A DNA stretch of 64,000 bases from Pseudomonadota bacterium (GCA_021827205.1 JAKAWV010000002.1:122027-186026), one strand, 5' to 3'. Counted from the first letter of the stretch, positions 21,008-31,169 are shown. A program made the numbers and translations. Notes: generated by a model from the letters alone, not told the origin.

Positions 21008-21705
21008 TCGTCATCGGCGAAGCGATAGCCGATACCGATCTCGGTCAGCAGCCAGCGCGGCCGGGCTGGATCGTCCTCGATCTTGGCGCGCAGCGCGCGC
21101 ATGTAGATGCGCAGGTAGTGCGGCGACTCGACGTGTGCAGGCCCCCACACTTCGCGCAGCAACTGGCGGTGCGTGAGCACCTTGCCACGCTGGCTGGCGA
21201 GCGCCAGCAGCAACTGGTACTCGCGTGGGGTCAGATGCACGTCGGTGCCCTGCTTCAACACGCGCCGTGCGGCGGCATCGATCAGCAGACTGCCGGCCTC
21301 GATGCGCCCACCGGCATTGCCCGGGTGTTGCCCGGCGAGGTGACGCAGAGCCGCGCGCAAGCGCGCCAGCAGTTCCTCGATGCCGAACGGCTTGGTCAGG
21401 TAATCGTCGGCACCGCAATCCAGCGCCGCGACCTTGTCGTGCTCCTGCGTGCGCGCCGACAGCACCAGGATCGGGCGCGTGTACCACTCGCGCAGCCGTT
21501 TGATCAGATCCAGCCCAGCCAGATCGGGCAAGCCGAGATCGAGAATGACCAGATCAGGTTGGCGCATGGTGACCTGACGCTGGCCCTCGGCGGCGGTCGC
21601 GGCCTCGTGCGGCGCGTAGCCGTGGATTTCCAGCGCCGCCACCAGGAAACGCCGGATCTGCGGGTCATCCTCGATCAACACGATGCCGGCAACGGGCTCA
21701 GTCAT
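21004..21705 (-). CDS. kdpE: KdpE-type response regulator
   Basis: 233 residues, OmpR/PhoB family. The receiver starts [19 protein letters not shown] with the phospho-acceptor in [10 protein letters not shown] and the KP pair in DDYLTKPF. A winged-helix DNA-binding domain follows, with [31 protein letters not shown]. It is the partner of KdpD and normally activates the potassium-uptake ATPase operon. It starts inside the 3' end of kdpD (8-bp overlap). No kdpFABC genes are present in the window. Confidence 0.93.
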   Translation of the reverse strand: MTEPVAGIVLIEDDPQIRRFLVAALEIHGYAPHEAATAAEGQRQVTMRQPDLVILDLGLPDLAGLDLIKRLREWYTRPILVLSARTQEHDKVAALDCGADDYLTKPFGIEELLARLRAALRHLAGQHPGNAGGRIEAGSLLIDAAARRVLKQGTDVHLTPREYQLLLALASQRGKVLTHRQLLREVWGPAHVESPHYLRIYMRALRAKIEDDPARPRWLLTEIGIGYRFADDD

Positions 21706-24424
21706 CGCCTGGTTGCTCCGCGCGGTGCAGCGGCAGGGTGAATGCGAATTCGGCGCCGCCGCCGGCACGCGCCTGCGCGCTGATCTGACCGCCATGCGCG
21801 AGGACGATGGCGCGCGCGATGCTGAGACCCAGCCCGAAGCCGCTTTGCGCATCCTCGGTGCGCCCACGCCGGAATTTCTCGAACAGACGCTGCGTATCCC
21901 CCGCGGGCAGCCCCGGGCCGCGGTCGCGCACCGCGACGTGCAGCCAGTCGGCGTCGGCCTGCGCGGCGACTTCGATGGCGCTGCCGGCGGGCGTGTGCTT
22001 GATCGCGTTTTCGATCAGGTTGATCAGCAGTTGGCCGATCAGCGTCTCGTCGCCCGGAAACAGCGGCAGATCCGGCGCCAGATCGATGCGCAGCGGACGT
22101 TGACCCAGCGCGTCGCGCAACTGCGCCAGAGCCGCGCCGATCAGTTCGTCGATGGCCAGCCATTCGCGCTTGAGCCGCGGTCCACCGGCGTCGAAGCGGC
22201 TGAGGTCGAGCAGATTTCCGCTCAGTCGGTGCAGGCGTTCGGCCTCGGCCAGCAGGCTTTGCAGCAGCGTGCGTCGGTGCGCCTCGTCGATGCCCGCAGG
22301 CGCATCCGACAACAGCGTGGTGGCGGCGCCGATGATGGTCGCCAGCGGCGTGCGGAAATCGTGCGAGATCGAGCTCAGCATAGCGTTGCGCAGGCGCTCG
22401 GACTCGACCTCGATGCCGGCATTGCGCGCGGTCGTGGCCAGTTCCACGCGCTCGATGGCGATGGCCGCCTGATTGACCATCGCATCGAGCGCGTGCATCT
22501 GCTCCGGCACCTGCAATTGGCGCGGCTCGCGCGGGCGCAGTCCGAGCACGCCGATGCAGCGCTGCAGGGCCTTCAGCGGCAGATATACGGCATCGGCGCT
22601 GGCCAGCGTATCGGTGCCAAGACCGGCGTTACGCTGGTGATCGTAGGCCCACTGCGCGATACCGAGATCGTTGCCGGGCACTGGAAACCAGGTTTGTCCC
22701 GGCGGTGGCGCGTGCCCGCGCGTACAGAAAAAATCCGCATCCTGCAGGTGGCCCGTGGCATCCGGAAACAATACAGCGGCCTGGCCGCCAACGGCTCTGA
22801 GGATGTGCCGACGCAGCACCTCGACCAGGCTTTCGCGCGAACGTTCACGCGCCAGCTCGCTGCTCAGCGCATTGAGCGAGCGCATGCGCCGCTCGCGGTG
22901 TCGCGCCACCGCGGCGCGACGTCGGCCCTGGGCGGTCAGGTTGCTGATCGTCAGGCCCACCGTGAGCATCACCACGAAAGTCAGCAGGTACTGCGTGTCC
23001 GATACGGCGAACGAGAAATACGGCTCGACGAACAGGAAATCGAACAGCGCGACGCTGGTCACGGTAGCCAGCACCGAAGGACCGCGCCCGTAGCGCGCCG
23101 CCACCCAGACCACGGCGAGCAGATAAATCATCACCAGGTTGGTCGGTTCGAGCACGCGGAACAGCGCCGCGCATAGCATCGTTGCCAGCAGCACGGCGAC
23201 CAGTCCCTTGAGGTAGGCGGGACGGCGGCTGTTGCGTCGCGGCAGGCGTGGCATGGCGGCGACCGCTGCGCCCGGCTCGCTGGTCACCACCAGCACGTCG
23301 ATATCGCCGCTGCTGCGAATCAGCGCATCGACCAGGTTGGGGCGCAGGCGGTCGCGCAAGCGCGTGCGCATCGGCTTGCCGACGATGATCTTGCTGACAT
23401 TGCGCTGCCGCGCGAAATTCAGCAGTTCCTCCGCCACGTGTTCGCCGCTGAGGTTGTCGGTCTGCGCGCCCAGGCTCTCGGCCAGCTTGAGCGTGCGCAG
23501 CACGCGATCACGCGCGGCTTGCGGCAGATGCTGCAACTGCGGTGTTTCCACGTACACGGCGAGCCATTCGCCGTGCAGCGAGTTGGACAGCCTCCGCGCG
23601 CGGCGCACGAGTTGTTCCGAGAGTGCATCCGGACCGACGCACACCAGCACGCGCTCCCCCGCTGCCCAGGTGCCGGTGATGGCGTGGTGCTCGCGATATT
23701 CGCGCATCGCCGCATCGACGCGATCGGCGGTCGCGCGCAGCGCGAGCTGGCGCAGGGCGATCAGGTTGCCCTTGCGGAAGAACGCATCGACCGCGTGCCG
23801 TGCCTTCTCCGGCAGGTACACCTTGCCTTCGTGCAGGCGTCCGATCAGATCATCCGGTGGCAGATCGATCAGCTCGACTTCGTCGGCGCTTTCGAACACG
23901 CTGTCGGGCACGGTTTCGCGCACGCGCACGCCGGTGATCTGCGCAACCACGTCGTTGAGGCTTTCCACGTGCTGCACGTTGACCGTGGTGTGGACATCGA
24001 TGCCGGCATCGAGCAGTTCCACCACATCCTGCCAGCGCTTGGCGTGGCGCGCGCCGGCGTGGTTGGTGTGCGCCAGCTCATCGACCAGCAGCAGCGCGGG
24101 GCGGCGCAGCAGCGCGGCATCGAGATCGAACTCCGCGAGCGTGATGCCGCGATGCTGCAGCCGTTGCGGCGGCAGGATTTGCAGGCCTTCGAGCAACGCC
24201 TCGGTTTCTGCGCGGCCGTGCAGCTCGATATAGCCGACGACCACGTCGATGCCCGCGGTGGCCTGCTTGCGCGCGGCTTCGAGCATGGCATAGGACTTGC
24301 CGACGCCCGCCGACGCGCCGAAAAATATCTTCAGATGACCGCGCGCCGCTGCGCTGGCCTCGCGCTGCACGCGCTGCAGAAGTACGTCGGGATCGGGTCG
24401 CGCATCGGTATGCTCGGCGGCCAT
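21698..24424 (-). CDS. kdpD: KdpD sensor histidine kinase
   Basis: 908 residues, full family length. The N-terminal KdpD domain has Walker A GASAGVGKSYAM and Walker B LLVDELAHTNHAGARH. A universal-stress-like domain follows, then four close hydrophobic segments (about residues 410-500, with VEPYFSFAVSDTQYLLTFVV between). A GAF region, the H-box SSISHDFRTPLATIIGAATTLL and an ATPase domain ending in GFGLGLSIARAIVLAHGG complete it. It senses potassium limitation or turgor and phosphorylates KdpE. The gene is divergent from nadE across a 284-bp gap. Confidence 0.95.
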   Translation of the reverse strand: MAAEHTDARPDPDVLLQRVQREASAAARGHLKIFFGASAGVGKSYAMLEAARKQATAGIDVVVGYIELHGRAETEALLEGLQILPPQRLQHRGITLAEFDLDAALLRRPALLLVDELAHTNHAGARHAKRWQDVVELLDAGIDVHTTVNVQHVESLNDVVAQITGVRVRETVPDSVFESADEVELIDLPPDDLIGRLHEGKVYLPEKARHAVDAFFRKGNLIALRQLALRATADRVDAAMREYREHHAITGTWAAGERVLVCVGPDALSEQLVRRARRLSNSLHGEWLAVYVETPQLQHLPQAARDRVLRTLKLAESLGAQTDNLSGEHVAEELLNFARQRNVSKIIVGKPMRTRLRDRLRPNLVDALIRSSGDIDVLVVTSEPGAAVAAMPRLPRRNSRRPAYLKGLVAVLLATMLCAALFRVLEPTNLVMIYLLAVVWVAARYGRGPSVLATVTSVALFDFLFVEPYFSFAVSDTQYLLTFVVMLTVGLTISNLTAQGRRRAAVARHRERRMRSLNALSSELARERSRESLVEVLRRHILRAVGGQAAVLFPDATGHLQDADFFCTRGHAPPPGQTWFPVPGNDLGIAQWAYDHQRNAGLGTDTLASADAVYLPLKALQRCIGVLGLRPREPRQLQVPEQMHALDAMVNQAAIAIERVELATTARNAGIEVESERLRNAMLSSISHDFRTPLATIIGAATTLLSDAPAGIDEAHRRTLLQSLLAEAERLHRLSGNLLDLSRFDAGGPRLKREWLAIDELIGAALAQLRDALGQRPLRIDLAPDLPLFPGDETLIGQLLINLIENAIKHTPAGSAIEVAAQADADWLHVAVRDRGPGLPAGDTQRLFEKFRRGRTEDAQSGFGLGLSIARAIVLAHGGQISAQARAGGGAEFAFTLPLHRAEQPGDD

Positions 24425-24708
24425 GCGTCAGCTTGGGTGGTTGCGATGACGCCCATGGTGGACGCACGCGTGCCGCGGCGCCAGCCGGGCGTGGTTCAGC
24501 GCCGCGACCACAATCCGTCGAGGCGCGGATTCACTCCAGCATGTTGACCCGCGGTTCGTCCGGCGCGTCCCATTGGCGCGCGGCTGATGGGGCCGATGCA
24601 GGTCGCGGGTGCTCGGTGTCGGCGCACTACAATGCGGCTCTGCGCGTGCGCCACCACAAGCCGTGGATTAGTGCTGCAGCGCACGCTTCCATCGCGGATC
24701 GAACATCC
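24425..24708. promoter_or_regulatory. divergent kdpD / nadE intergenic region
   Basis: 284 bp with no credible gene. It must carry the promoters of kdpDE (leftward) and nadE (rightward). A TACAAT at 24628-24633 could be a -10 for nadE, but no good -35 lies at the right distance, so this is a weak call. Confidence 0.35.
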
Positions 24709-26364
24709 ATGACGAAATTGCGTTTGGCGCTGGCCCAGCATGATTTTCCCGTCGGCGCCATTGCCGCCAACGCCGCGCACATGCGCGCACTGGCGACGCA
24801 GGCGTGGGCGCGCGGTGCGCAACTGGTGGTTTTTCCAGAACTGGCCTTGTGCGGCTATCCGCCCGAGGACTTGTTGCTGCGCCCCAGCTTTCTTGCCGCC
24901 GGCACGCGTGCCTTGCAGCAGCTCGCCGCGGAGCTGCCCGCGGGCATCGCCGCCGTGGTCGGCCACGCCGAGCCCGGGGACGAGGTGTTCAACGCCGCCA
25001 GCCTGCTGCGCGGCGGACACGTCGAACGGACCTATCGCAAGCAGTTGCTGCCCAATTACGCGGTGTTCGACGAGAAGCGCTACTTTCGTGCCGGGCGCGA
25101 CAGTGTGGTGCTGGATCTGGATGACGTGCGCGTCGGCGTGCTGATCTGCGAGGACATCTGGCACGCCGCGCCTGCTGCCGCGGCGCGCGCGGCCGGCGCC
25201 GAGCTGCTGCTGGTGATCAACGCCTCGCCCTACGATTTTGCGCACGCCGCGCAGCGCGAACGCGTGCTGGCGCTGCGCGCGCGCGAGAACGCGATGGCCA
25301 TCGCCTACCTCAATCTGATCGGCGGTCAGGACGATTTGCTGTTCGATGGCTGCACGCTGCTGGTGCAGGCCGATGGCGGCATCGCCGCGCGCGCGCCGGC
25401 TTTTGTCGATGCGCTGCTGCTGGCCGAGTACGATCCGGCGACGCGCAGTCTGCGCGCGCTGGATTGGCCGGCGCCACAACACGAAGACCTCGCTGTGCTC
25501 TACGCCGGGCTGGTGCGCGGTGTGCGCGATTACGTGCGCAAGAACGGTTTCAGCGATGTACTGCTGGGTTTGTCCGGCGGCATCGATTCGGCGCTGACGC
25601 TGGCGCTGGCGGTGGATGCGCTGGGTGCCGAACACGTGCGCGGCTATCGTTTGCCCTCGCGCTACACTTCGGCGCTGTCCGGGCGCGAGGCCGAGGCGCA
25701 GGCGCGCGCGCTGGGCGTGACCTGCGCCGAGCTGCCCATCGAGCCCGGTTTCAACGCATTGCTGCACACGCTGGCGCCCGAGTTCGCCGGCCGCGCGCCG
25801 GATCTCACCGAGGAAAACCTGCAGTCGCGCATCCGCGGCGTGCTGCTGATGGCATTGTCCAACAAGTTCGGCGCGCTGCTGTTGTCCACCGGCAACAAGA
25901 GCGAGCTGGCAGTCGGTTACGCAACGCTGTACGGCGACATGTGCGGGGCGTATGCGCCGCTCAAGGACGTGTACAAGACCACGGTGTATGCGTTGGCGCG
26001 CTGGCGCAATGCATCGGGACTCGGGACTCGGGACTCGGGACTCGCAATGGCAGGGGGCGAGGCGATTCCGCGGGCAGTGATCGAGCGCGCGCCTTCAGCG
26101 GAATTGCGCGCGGATCAGACCGATCAGGATTCGCTGCCGCCGTATGACCTGCTCGATGCGATTCTCGAACGCTTCATCGAGGGCGAGCAGTCGCAGGCCG
26201 AGATCGTTGCCGCGGGCTTCGATGCTGAAACCGTGCGCCGCGTGGCGCGCATGGTATTGGTCAACGAGTTCAAGCGCCGCCAGGCGGCGCCGGGACCGAA
26301 GGTGACCACGCGCGCTTTCGGCCGCGAGCGGCGCTATCCGATTACTTCCGGCTGGCGACCTTGA
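24709..26364 (+). CDS. nadE: glutamine-dependent NAD+ synthetase
   Basis: Last step of NAD synthesis: amidates deamido-NAD with ammonia taken from glutamine. 551 residues. The N-terminal nitrilase-like glutaminase shows the catalytic pattern: E in VVFPELALCGYPPEDL, K in TYRKQLLPNY and C in GVLICEDIW. The synthetase domain has the P-loop GLSGGIDSALTLALAVDALG and STGNKSELAVGYATLYGDMCGAY. A stretch near residues 436-449 (ASGLGTRDSGLA) is coded by four tandem CGGGACT heptamers and appears to be an insertion between DVYKTTVYALARWRN and EAIPRAVIERAPSAELR. The 3' end overlaps the convergent bamD gene by 23 bp. Confidence 0.95.
   Translation: MTKLRLALAQHDFPVGAIAANAAHMRALATQAWARGAQLVVFPELALCGYPPEDLLLRPSFLAAGTRALQQLAAELPAGIAAVVGHAEPGDEVFNAASLLRGGHVERTYRKQLLPNYAVFDEKRYFRAGRDSVVLDLDDVRVGVLICEDIWHAAPAAAARAAGAELLLVINASPYDFAHAAQRERVLALRARENAMAIAYLNLIGGQDDLLFDGCTLLVQADGGIAARAPAFVDALLLAEYDPATRSLRALDWPAPQHEDLAVLYAGLVRGVRDYVRKNGFSDVLLGLSGGIDSALTLALAVDALGAEHVRGYRLPSRYTSALSGREAEAQARALGVTCAELPIEPGFNALLHTLAPEFAGRAPDLTEENLQSRIRGVLLMALSNKFGALLLSTGNKSELAVGYATLYGDMCGAYAPLKDVYKTTVYALARWRNASGLGTRDSGLAMAGGEAIPRAVIERAPSAELRADQTDQDSLPPYDLLDAILERFIEGEQSQAEIVAAGFDAETVRRVARMVLVNEFKRRQAAPGPKVTTRAFGRERRYPITSGWRP
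26015..26042 (+). repeat. heptanucleotide tandem repeat (CGGGACT)x4 inside nadE
   Basis: Four perfect copies of CGGGACT followed by CG. Translated in the nadE frame it gives SGLGTRDSGL. The unit is not a multiple of three, so gain or loss of one unit would shift the frame. The same GGGACTCGGGA word occurs in degenerate form in several intergenic spots of the window (about 1204-1226, 20068-20110, 29128-29195). Confidence 0.95.
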
Positions 26365-27202
26365 CCCCGGAGTCGGTCACGCCGAAACCGCCCTGGAACG
26401 GAATCAGGCGCCACAAGTCCCAACTGTAGTGCGGCCAACTGTTGGGGTGCTTGAAGTACGGGTGATCCGGGTAATTGAGCTTGAGCACGGCCAGTGTCTG
26501 ATCGGCCAGCTTGGTGTCGTCGAGGTGCTTGTAGCTCTGCACCATCAGCGCCAGCGCATCGCCGGTCTGCGGTGCCTGCTGGTAGTGATCGAGCACATAC
26601 TTGGCGCGGTTCAGGGAGGCGATGTAGGCCTGACGCTCGTAGTAGTAGAAGGCGATGTTCATCTCGAACTGCGCCAGTCCGTTGCGCAGCCAGATCATGC
26701 GCTGGCGCGCGTCCTGCGCGTAGATACTGGTCGGATAGCGCTGCAGCAGCAGGCTGAAATCATCGAAGGACTGCACCGCGTAGCCCTGGTCGCGCTTGCT
26801 GCGGTTGACCGGGAAAATGCGCGAGAGCATGCCGCCGGAGCGGTTGAAATTGATCAGCCCGCGCAGGTAGTAGGCGTAGGCGATGTCGTTCGAGGCCGGG
26901 TAGGTCTTGATGAAACGATTGACCGTGGCGTAGGCGTCGTCGGGCTGGTCGTTCTTGAACTCCGCGTAGGCCAGGTTGATCTGCGCGCGCTCGGTGTAGG
27001 GTCCGTAGGGGAAGCGCGCGATCAGCTTTTCGTATAGCTGCTTGGCAGCGCCATAGTTGTCGTTCTTCAGCGCGGTCGTGGCGCGGTTGTACAGCGCCTC
27101 GACCGTCATCGTGTCGAGATTCTCGCGTGTGCCATGAAACAATGAGCACGCCGGCAGAGCCAGCACCAATGCAAGCAACACAAACAGCCGGATGGAGCGC
27201 AT
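26342..27202 (-). CDS. bamD: outer-membrane assembly lipoprotein BamD
   Basis: 286 residues. Lipoprotein signal with lipobox LPAC (C19). TPR-type repeats follow, with the family motifs LYEKLIARFPYGPYTERAQINLAYAEF and DARQRMIWLRNGLAQFEMNIAFYYYERQAYIASLNRAKYVL. BamD is the essential lipoprotein partner of BamA in inserting beta-barrel proteins into the outer membrane. It is divergent from rluD, a gene order common in gammaproteobacteria. About 45 residues after the family core extend the C-terminus. Confidence 0.95.
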   Translation of the reverse strand: MRSIRLFVLLALVLALPACSLFHGTRENLDTMTVEALYNRATTALKNDNYGAAKQLYEKLIARFPYGPYTERAQINLAYAEFKNDQPDDAYATVNRFIKTYPASNDIAYAYYLRGLINFNRSGGMLSRIFPVNRSKRDQGYAVQSFDDFSLLLQRYPTSIYAQDARQRMIWLRNGLAQFEMNIAFYYYERQAYIASLNRAKYVLDHYQQAPQTGDALALMVQSYKHLDDTKLADQTLAVLKLNYPDHPYFKHPNSWPHYSWDLWRLIPFQGGFGVTDSGVKVASRK

Positions 27203-27304
27203 GAAGACAATCCGCAAGCGTGACAAAGCGCCAAGTGTAACGGAAAGCCGCCTGAGCCTTGCATTAAGCACGCGTGGCTTGATCAACCGGCCGGGGGTGC
27301 CCGA

Positions 27305-28261
27305 ATGAGCGCGGCGCTGGCCGCGATCGTGCCGCCGGACGCGGCGGGGCGACGCCTCGACCAGATCCTGGCCGAGCTGTTTCCCGACTATTCGCGCGCG
27401 CGCCTCAGCGGTTGGATCCGCGGCGGCCGCGTGCGCGTGGACGGCGGCGATTGCAGCCCCAGCCAGCGTCTGCGCGGCGGCGAGCGCATCGTGCTCGAAC
27501 CCGAGCTGGAGCAGGCCGTGCCGGCCGCGCCGGAGGCCATTGCGCTGGATCTGCTGCACGTCGACACCGATCTGCTGGTGCTGAACAAACCGGCCGGGCT
27601 GGTGGTGCATCCAGGTGCCGGGGTGGCCTCCGGCACGCTGCAGAACGCGCTGCTGCATTTCGATGCCAGTCTCGGCACGCTGCCCCGCGCCGGCATCGTG
27701 CACCGGCTGGACAAGGACACCACGGGGCTGATGCTGGTGGCGCGCTCGCTGCGCGCGCACACCGCGCTGACACAGATGATCGCGGCGCGCGCGGTGCGGC
27801 GGCAGTACCTCGCCCTGGTGCGCGGCGAAGTGATCGCCGGCGGCGCCGTGGATGCGTCGCTGGGCCGGCATCCTGTCGATCGCCTGCGTCAGGCGGTGCG
27901 CGATGATGGTCGCCCGGCGCGCACCCATTACCGCGTGCGCGAGCGTCTGCGCGGCCACACGCTGCTGCAATGCACGCTGGAAAGCGGGCGCACGCACCAG
28001 ATTCGCGTGCACATGGCGCATATCGGTCATGCGCTGATCGGCGACCCACTGTACGGCGGCGGCCCGCGTCTGCCGCCGGCCGCCACGCCGGAGCTCATCG
28101 CGGCCCTGCGCGCGTTCCAGCGTCAGGCGCTGCACGCCGAGTGCCTGGCCTTCGTGCATCCCTTCAGTGCCGAGGCGCTGGAATTCAGCGCGCCGCTGCC
28201 GGACGATTTCGCCACGCTGCTGGATGTGTTACGGCGCGAGTTCGCGGCCGCGCGCGCATGA
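27305..28261 (+). CDS. rluD: 23S rRNA pseudouridine synthase RluD
   Basis: 318 residues. An S4-like RNA-binding domain at the N-terminus (RRLDQILAELFPDYSRARLSGWIRGGRVRVDG) precedes the RluA-family catalytic domain, with the catalytic aspartate in IVHRLDKDTTGLM (D136) and the family motif RTHQIRVHMAHIGH. The enzyme modifies uridines in helix 69 of 23S rRNA. It is divergent from bamD and translationally coupled to pgeF (ATGA overlap). Confidence 0.94.
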   Translation: MSAALAAIVPPDAAGRRLDQILAELFPDYSRARLSGWIRGGRVRVDGGDCSPSQRLRGGERIVLEPELEQAVPAAPEAIALDLLHVDTDLLVLNKPAGLVVHPGAGVASGTLQNALLHFDASLGTLPRAGIVHRLDKDTTGLMLVARSLRAHTALTQMIAARAVRRQYLALVRGEVIAGGAVDASLGRHPVDRLRQAVRDDGRPARTHYRVRERLRGHTLLQCTLESGRTHQIRVHMAHIGHALIGDPLYGGGPRLPPAATPELIAALRAFQRQALHAECLAFVHPFSAEALEFSAPLPDDFATLLDVLRREFAAARA

Positions 28262-29127
28262 GCACGGGCGACTTGCCCGGGGACGCTGCGCGCGCACTTA
28301 TCGCTGGCACGCGGCGCACCGATATGTGGCGCGCGACCCGCGTTGCGGAATCCAGCCTTGCACCCGACTGGCCGGCGCCGCCCGGCATACGCGCGCTGAC
28401 CACGCTGCGCGGACCGCACGGCGACTCGCGGGGCGCCTACGCGCATTTCAATCTGGGCGCGCGCGCCGGTGATGACCCCGCCAACGTCGACAACAACCGT
28501 TTCGATCTGGTTGATGGCGCGGCGTTGCCCTCGTGGCCGTACTGGCTGCATCAAGTCCACGGCACGCGCGTGCTGCGCGTGGATCGGCCGGCGCACGCGC
28601 CCGAGCGCCGCGGCAAGGCTCCCGACGAGCCTGAAGCCGATGCCGCGGTCACCACCGCGGCCGGTGTAGTGTTGGTGATCCTGAGCGCCGACTGCCTGCC
28701 GGTGCTCATCGCCGCGCGCGACGGCAGCAGCGTTGCCGCCGCGCACGCCGGCTGGCGCGGCCTCGCCGCCGGCGTGCTGGAAGCCACCGTCGCCGCGGTA
28801 CGCACAGCACCCGCCGAGTTGGTGGCCTGGATCGGACCCGGTATCGGCGCTGATTCTTATGAGGTGGATGCGCGCGTGCATGCCGCTTTCGTCGATGCCG
28901 ACGCCGATGCCGCGCACGCCTTCCGTGCCACAAGGCCCGGTCACTGGCTGTGCGATCTGCCCGCGCTGGCACGCATGCGCCTGCAGCGCGCCGGCGTCGC
29001 CGCCGTGCACGGCGGCGGTTACGACACTTTCCGCGACGCGCGCTTCTATTCCTATCGCCGCGACGGTGCCACCGGCGGACGCATGGCCACGCTGATCTGG
29101 CGCGGGATGGGAGCCGGTAGTGGGTAG
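28258..29127 (+). CDS. pgeF: PgeF/YfiH-family protein (laccase domain)
   Basis: 289 residues from the overlapping ATG; an alternative ATG at 28324 would give 267. The family metal-site residues are seen in LHQVHGTRVL, LSADCLPVLIA and AAHAGWRGLAAGVLE. Members are purine nucleoside phosphorylase-like enzymes and editing factors in peptidoglycan synthesis (PgeF), though often labelled polyphenol oxidase. Linkage bamD / rluD-pgeF supports orthology. The rluD stop and this start overlap (ATGA). Confidence 0.9.
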   Translation: MSTGDLPGDAARALIAGTRRTDMWRATRVAESSLAPDWPAPPGIRALTTLRGPHGDSRGAYAHFNLGARAGDDPANVDNNRFDLVDGAALPSWPYWLHQVHGTRVLRVDRPAHAPERRGKAPDEPEADAAVTTAAGVVLVILSADCLPVLIAARDGSSVAAAHAGWRGLAAGVLEATVAAVRTAPAELVAWIGPGIGADSYEVDARVHAAFVDADADAAHAFRATRPGHWLCDLPALARMRLQRAGVAAVHGGGYDTFRDARFYSYRRDGATGGRMATLIWRGMGAGSG

Positions 29128-29190
29128 TGAGTAACTGGGAGCCTGGAGCCGGAACTTTTTGCGTGGCTCGCGGTTTTTCCCGAGTCCCGC

Positions 29191-31080
29191 TCAGCCTGTC
29201 TGTTGCGTGCGCGGGCGCCGCAGCAGGGTGCCAAAGCGTTGGCGGATGGCGGCCTCGATGCCGGCGGCATCCAGTCCGGCCTCGGCCAGCAGTTGCTCGC
29301 GGCTGGCGTGTTCCTGGAAGTGATCCGGCAGACCCAGTTGCAGCAGCGGCACGGCCAGCGCCCGCGCGGCCAGCCACTCGGACACGCCGCTGCCGGCGCC
29401 ACCGGCGATCACGTTGTCCTCGATGCTGACCAGTCCCGCGTGGCTGCGCGTCAGTGCAACCAGCAGCGCGGTATCCAGCGGCTTGACGAAGCGCATGTTC
29501 ACCAGGGTCAGATCCAGCGCTTCGGCCACGCGCGCGGCCTCGGCCAACGGCGCGCCGAATACCAGTAGCGCCAGCGTATGGCCGTGACGGCGCACTTCGG
29601 CCTTGCCGATCGGCACGGTGGCCAAGTCGCTGCCTGCTGCCACTCCGGCGCCGCTGCCACGCGGATAACGCACCAGCGCCGGGCCATCGTGGCGGAATCC
29701 GGTGCTGAGCAGCAGCCGGCATTCGCGTTCGTCGCCGGGCGCCATGATCAGCAGCCCCGGCACGCAGCGCAGAAAGCTCAGGTCGAGATTGCCGGCGTGC
29801 GTGGGGCCATCGGGGCCGACCACGCCGGCGCGATCCACGGCGAACAGCACCGGCAGTTTCTGCAGCGCCACGTCGTGCACCAACTGGTCGTAGGCGCGCT
29901 GCAGGAAGCTGGAATAAATCGCCACCACCGGCTTGGCGCCCTCGCAAGCCATGCCCGCGGCCAGCGTCACCGCGTGCTGCTCGGCGATGCCGACATCGAA
30001 ATAGCGCTCGGGGTACTCCTTCGAGAAACGCACCAGACCGGAGCCCTCGCGCATCGCCGGGGTGATGCCCAGCAGACGCGTGTCGGCGGCGGCCATGTCG
30101 CACAGCCAGTCGCCGAACACGTCGGTGTAGGTGGCCTTGCCCGGTGCCTTGGGCTGCACGCCGCGCGTCGGATCGAACGGGCCGACCGCGTGGTATTCGA
30201 TCTGCGCCTGCTCGGCCGGCGCGTAGCCCTTGCCCTTGGTGGTGATCACGTGCAGCAACTGCGGGCCGCGCAGCTCGCGCACGGTGCGCAGCGAGCGCAG
30301 CAGTTGCGGCAGGTCGTGGCCGTCGATGGGACCGGTGTAGTGGAAGCCCAGCTCCTCGAACAGCGTCGAGGGCACGAACATGCCCTTGGCGTGTTCCTCC
30401 CAGCGCTTGGCGAAGCGCGCCATCAGGCCGCGCCTGGGCATGGCGCGCTTGGCGCGCTCGCGCAGCGCGTTCAGGCGTCGGCTGATCATCAGGCGCGACA
30501 GCATCTTGGTCAGCGCGCCGACGTTCTCGCTGATCGACATGCCGTTGTCGTTGAGCACCACCAGCAGGTCGGGCTCGATATCGCCGCCGTGATTCAAGGC
30601 TTCGTAAGCCATGCCCGCGGTCAGCGCGCCATCGCCGATCACCGCCACCACGCGCCGCGCGTCACCCTGGCGCTGCGCTGCCAGCGCCATGCCCAGCGCG
30701 GCGGAAATCGAGGTGGACGAATGCCCCACGCCGAAGGCGTCGTAGGGGCTCTCGGCGCGCTTCGGAAATGGCGCCAGCCCGTCCTTTTTCTTGATGCTGG
30801 TGATGCGCTCGGCGCGGCCGGTAAGGATCTTGTGCGGATAACCCTGGTGGCCCACGTCCCAGAGCAGCCGATCCTCGGGCGTGGCGTACAGGTAATGCAG
30901 CGCCACGGTCAGCTCGACCACGCCCAGGTTGGCGCCGAAGTGTCCGCCCGAGCTGGCCACCGAAGCGATCAGGAACTGGCGCAGTTCCGCAGCGATGGCT
31001 GGCAGTTCGGTTTCCGGGAACTGGCGCAGGTCAGCCGGCGAGTCAATGCGCGCCAGGCGCGGGTAGGTGGCAGTATCCAT
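29191..31080 (-). CDS. dxs: 1-deoxy-D-xylulose-5-phosphate synthase
   Basis: 629 residues. First enzyme of the MEP isoprenoid pathway, joining pyruvate and glyceraldehyde-3-phosphate with thiamine diphosphate. The TPP site is in [36 protein letters not shown]. Other conserved parts are [16 protein letters not shown], and the transketolase pyrimidine domain [20 protein letters not shown]. The C-terminal domain is complete. It is a single gene, separated from the ClC gene by a 230-bp region with a strong inverted repeat. Confidence 0.97.
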   Translation of the reverse strand: MDTATYPRLARIDSPADLRQFPETELPAIAAELRQFLIASVASSGGHFGANLGVVELTVALHYLYATPEDRLLWDVGHQGYPHKILTGRAERITSIKKKDGLAPFPKRAESPYDAFGVGHSSTSISAALGMALAAQRQGDARRVVAVIGDGALTAGMAYEALNHGGDIEPDLLVVLNDNGMSISENVGALTKMLSRLMISRRLNALRERAKRAMPRRGLMARFAKRWEEHAKGMFVPSTLFEELGFHYTGPIDGHDLPQLLRSLRTVRELRGPQLLHVITTKGKGYAPAEQAQIEYHAVGPFDPTRGVQPKAPGKATYTDVFGDWLCDMAAADTRLLGITPAMREGSGLVRFSKEYPERYFDVGIAEQHAVTLAAGMACEGAKPVVAIYSSFLQRAYDQLVHDVALQKLPVLFAVDRAGVVGPDGPTHAGNLDLSFLRCVPGLLIMAPGDERECRLLLSTGFRHDGPALVRYPRGSGAGVAAGSDLATVPIGKAEVRRHGHTLALLVFGAPLAEAARVAEALDLTLVNMRFVKPLDTALLVALTRSHAGLVSIEDNVIAGGAGSGVSEWLAARALAVPLLQLGLPDHFQEHASREQLLAEAGLDAAGIEAAIRQRFGTLLRRPRTQQTG

Positions 31081-31169
31081 AGGCGGCTATTGTTGTGCCG
31101 CGCGGCGGCAGCGGCAAGTGAACGGGTAATCGCGGTGCGCGGAGCGATGGCGCATTTGGGCATTGCCGG

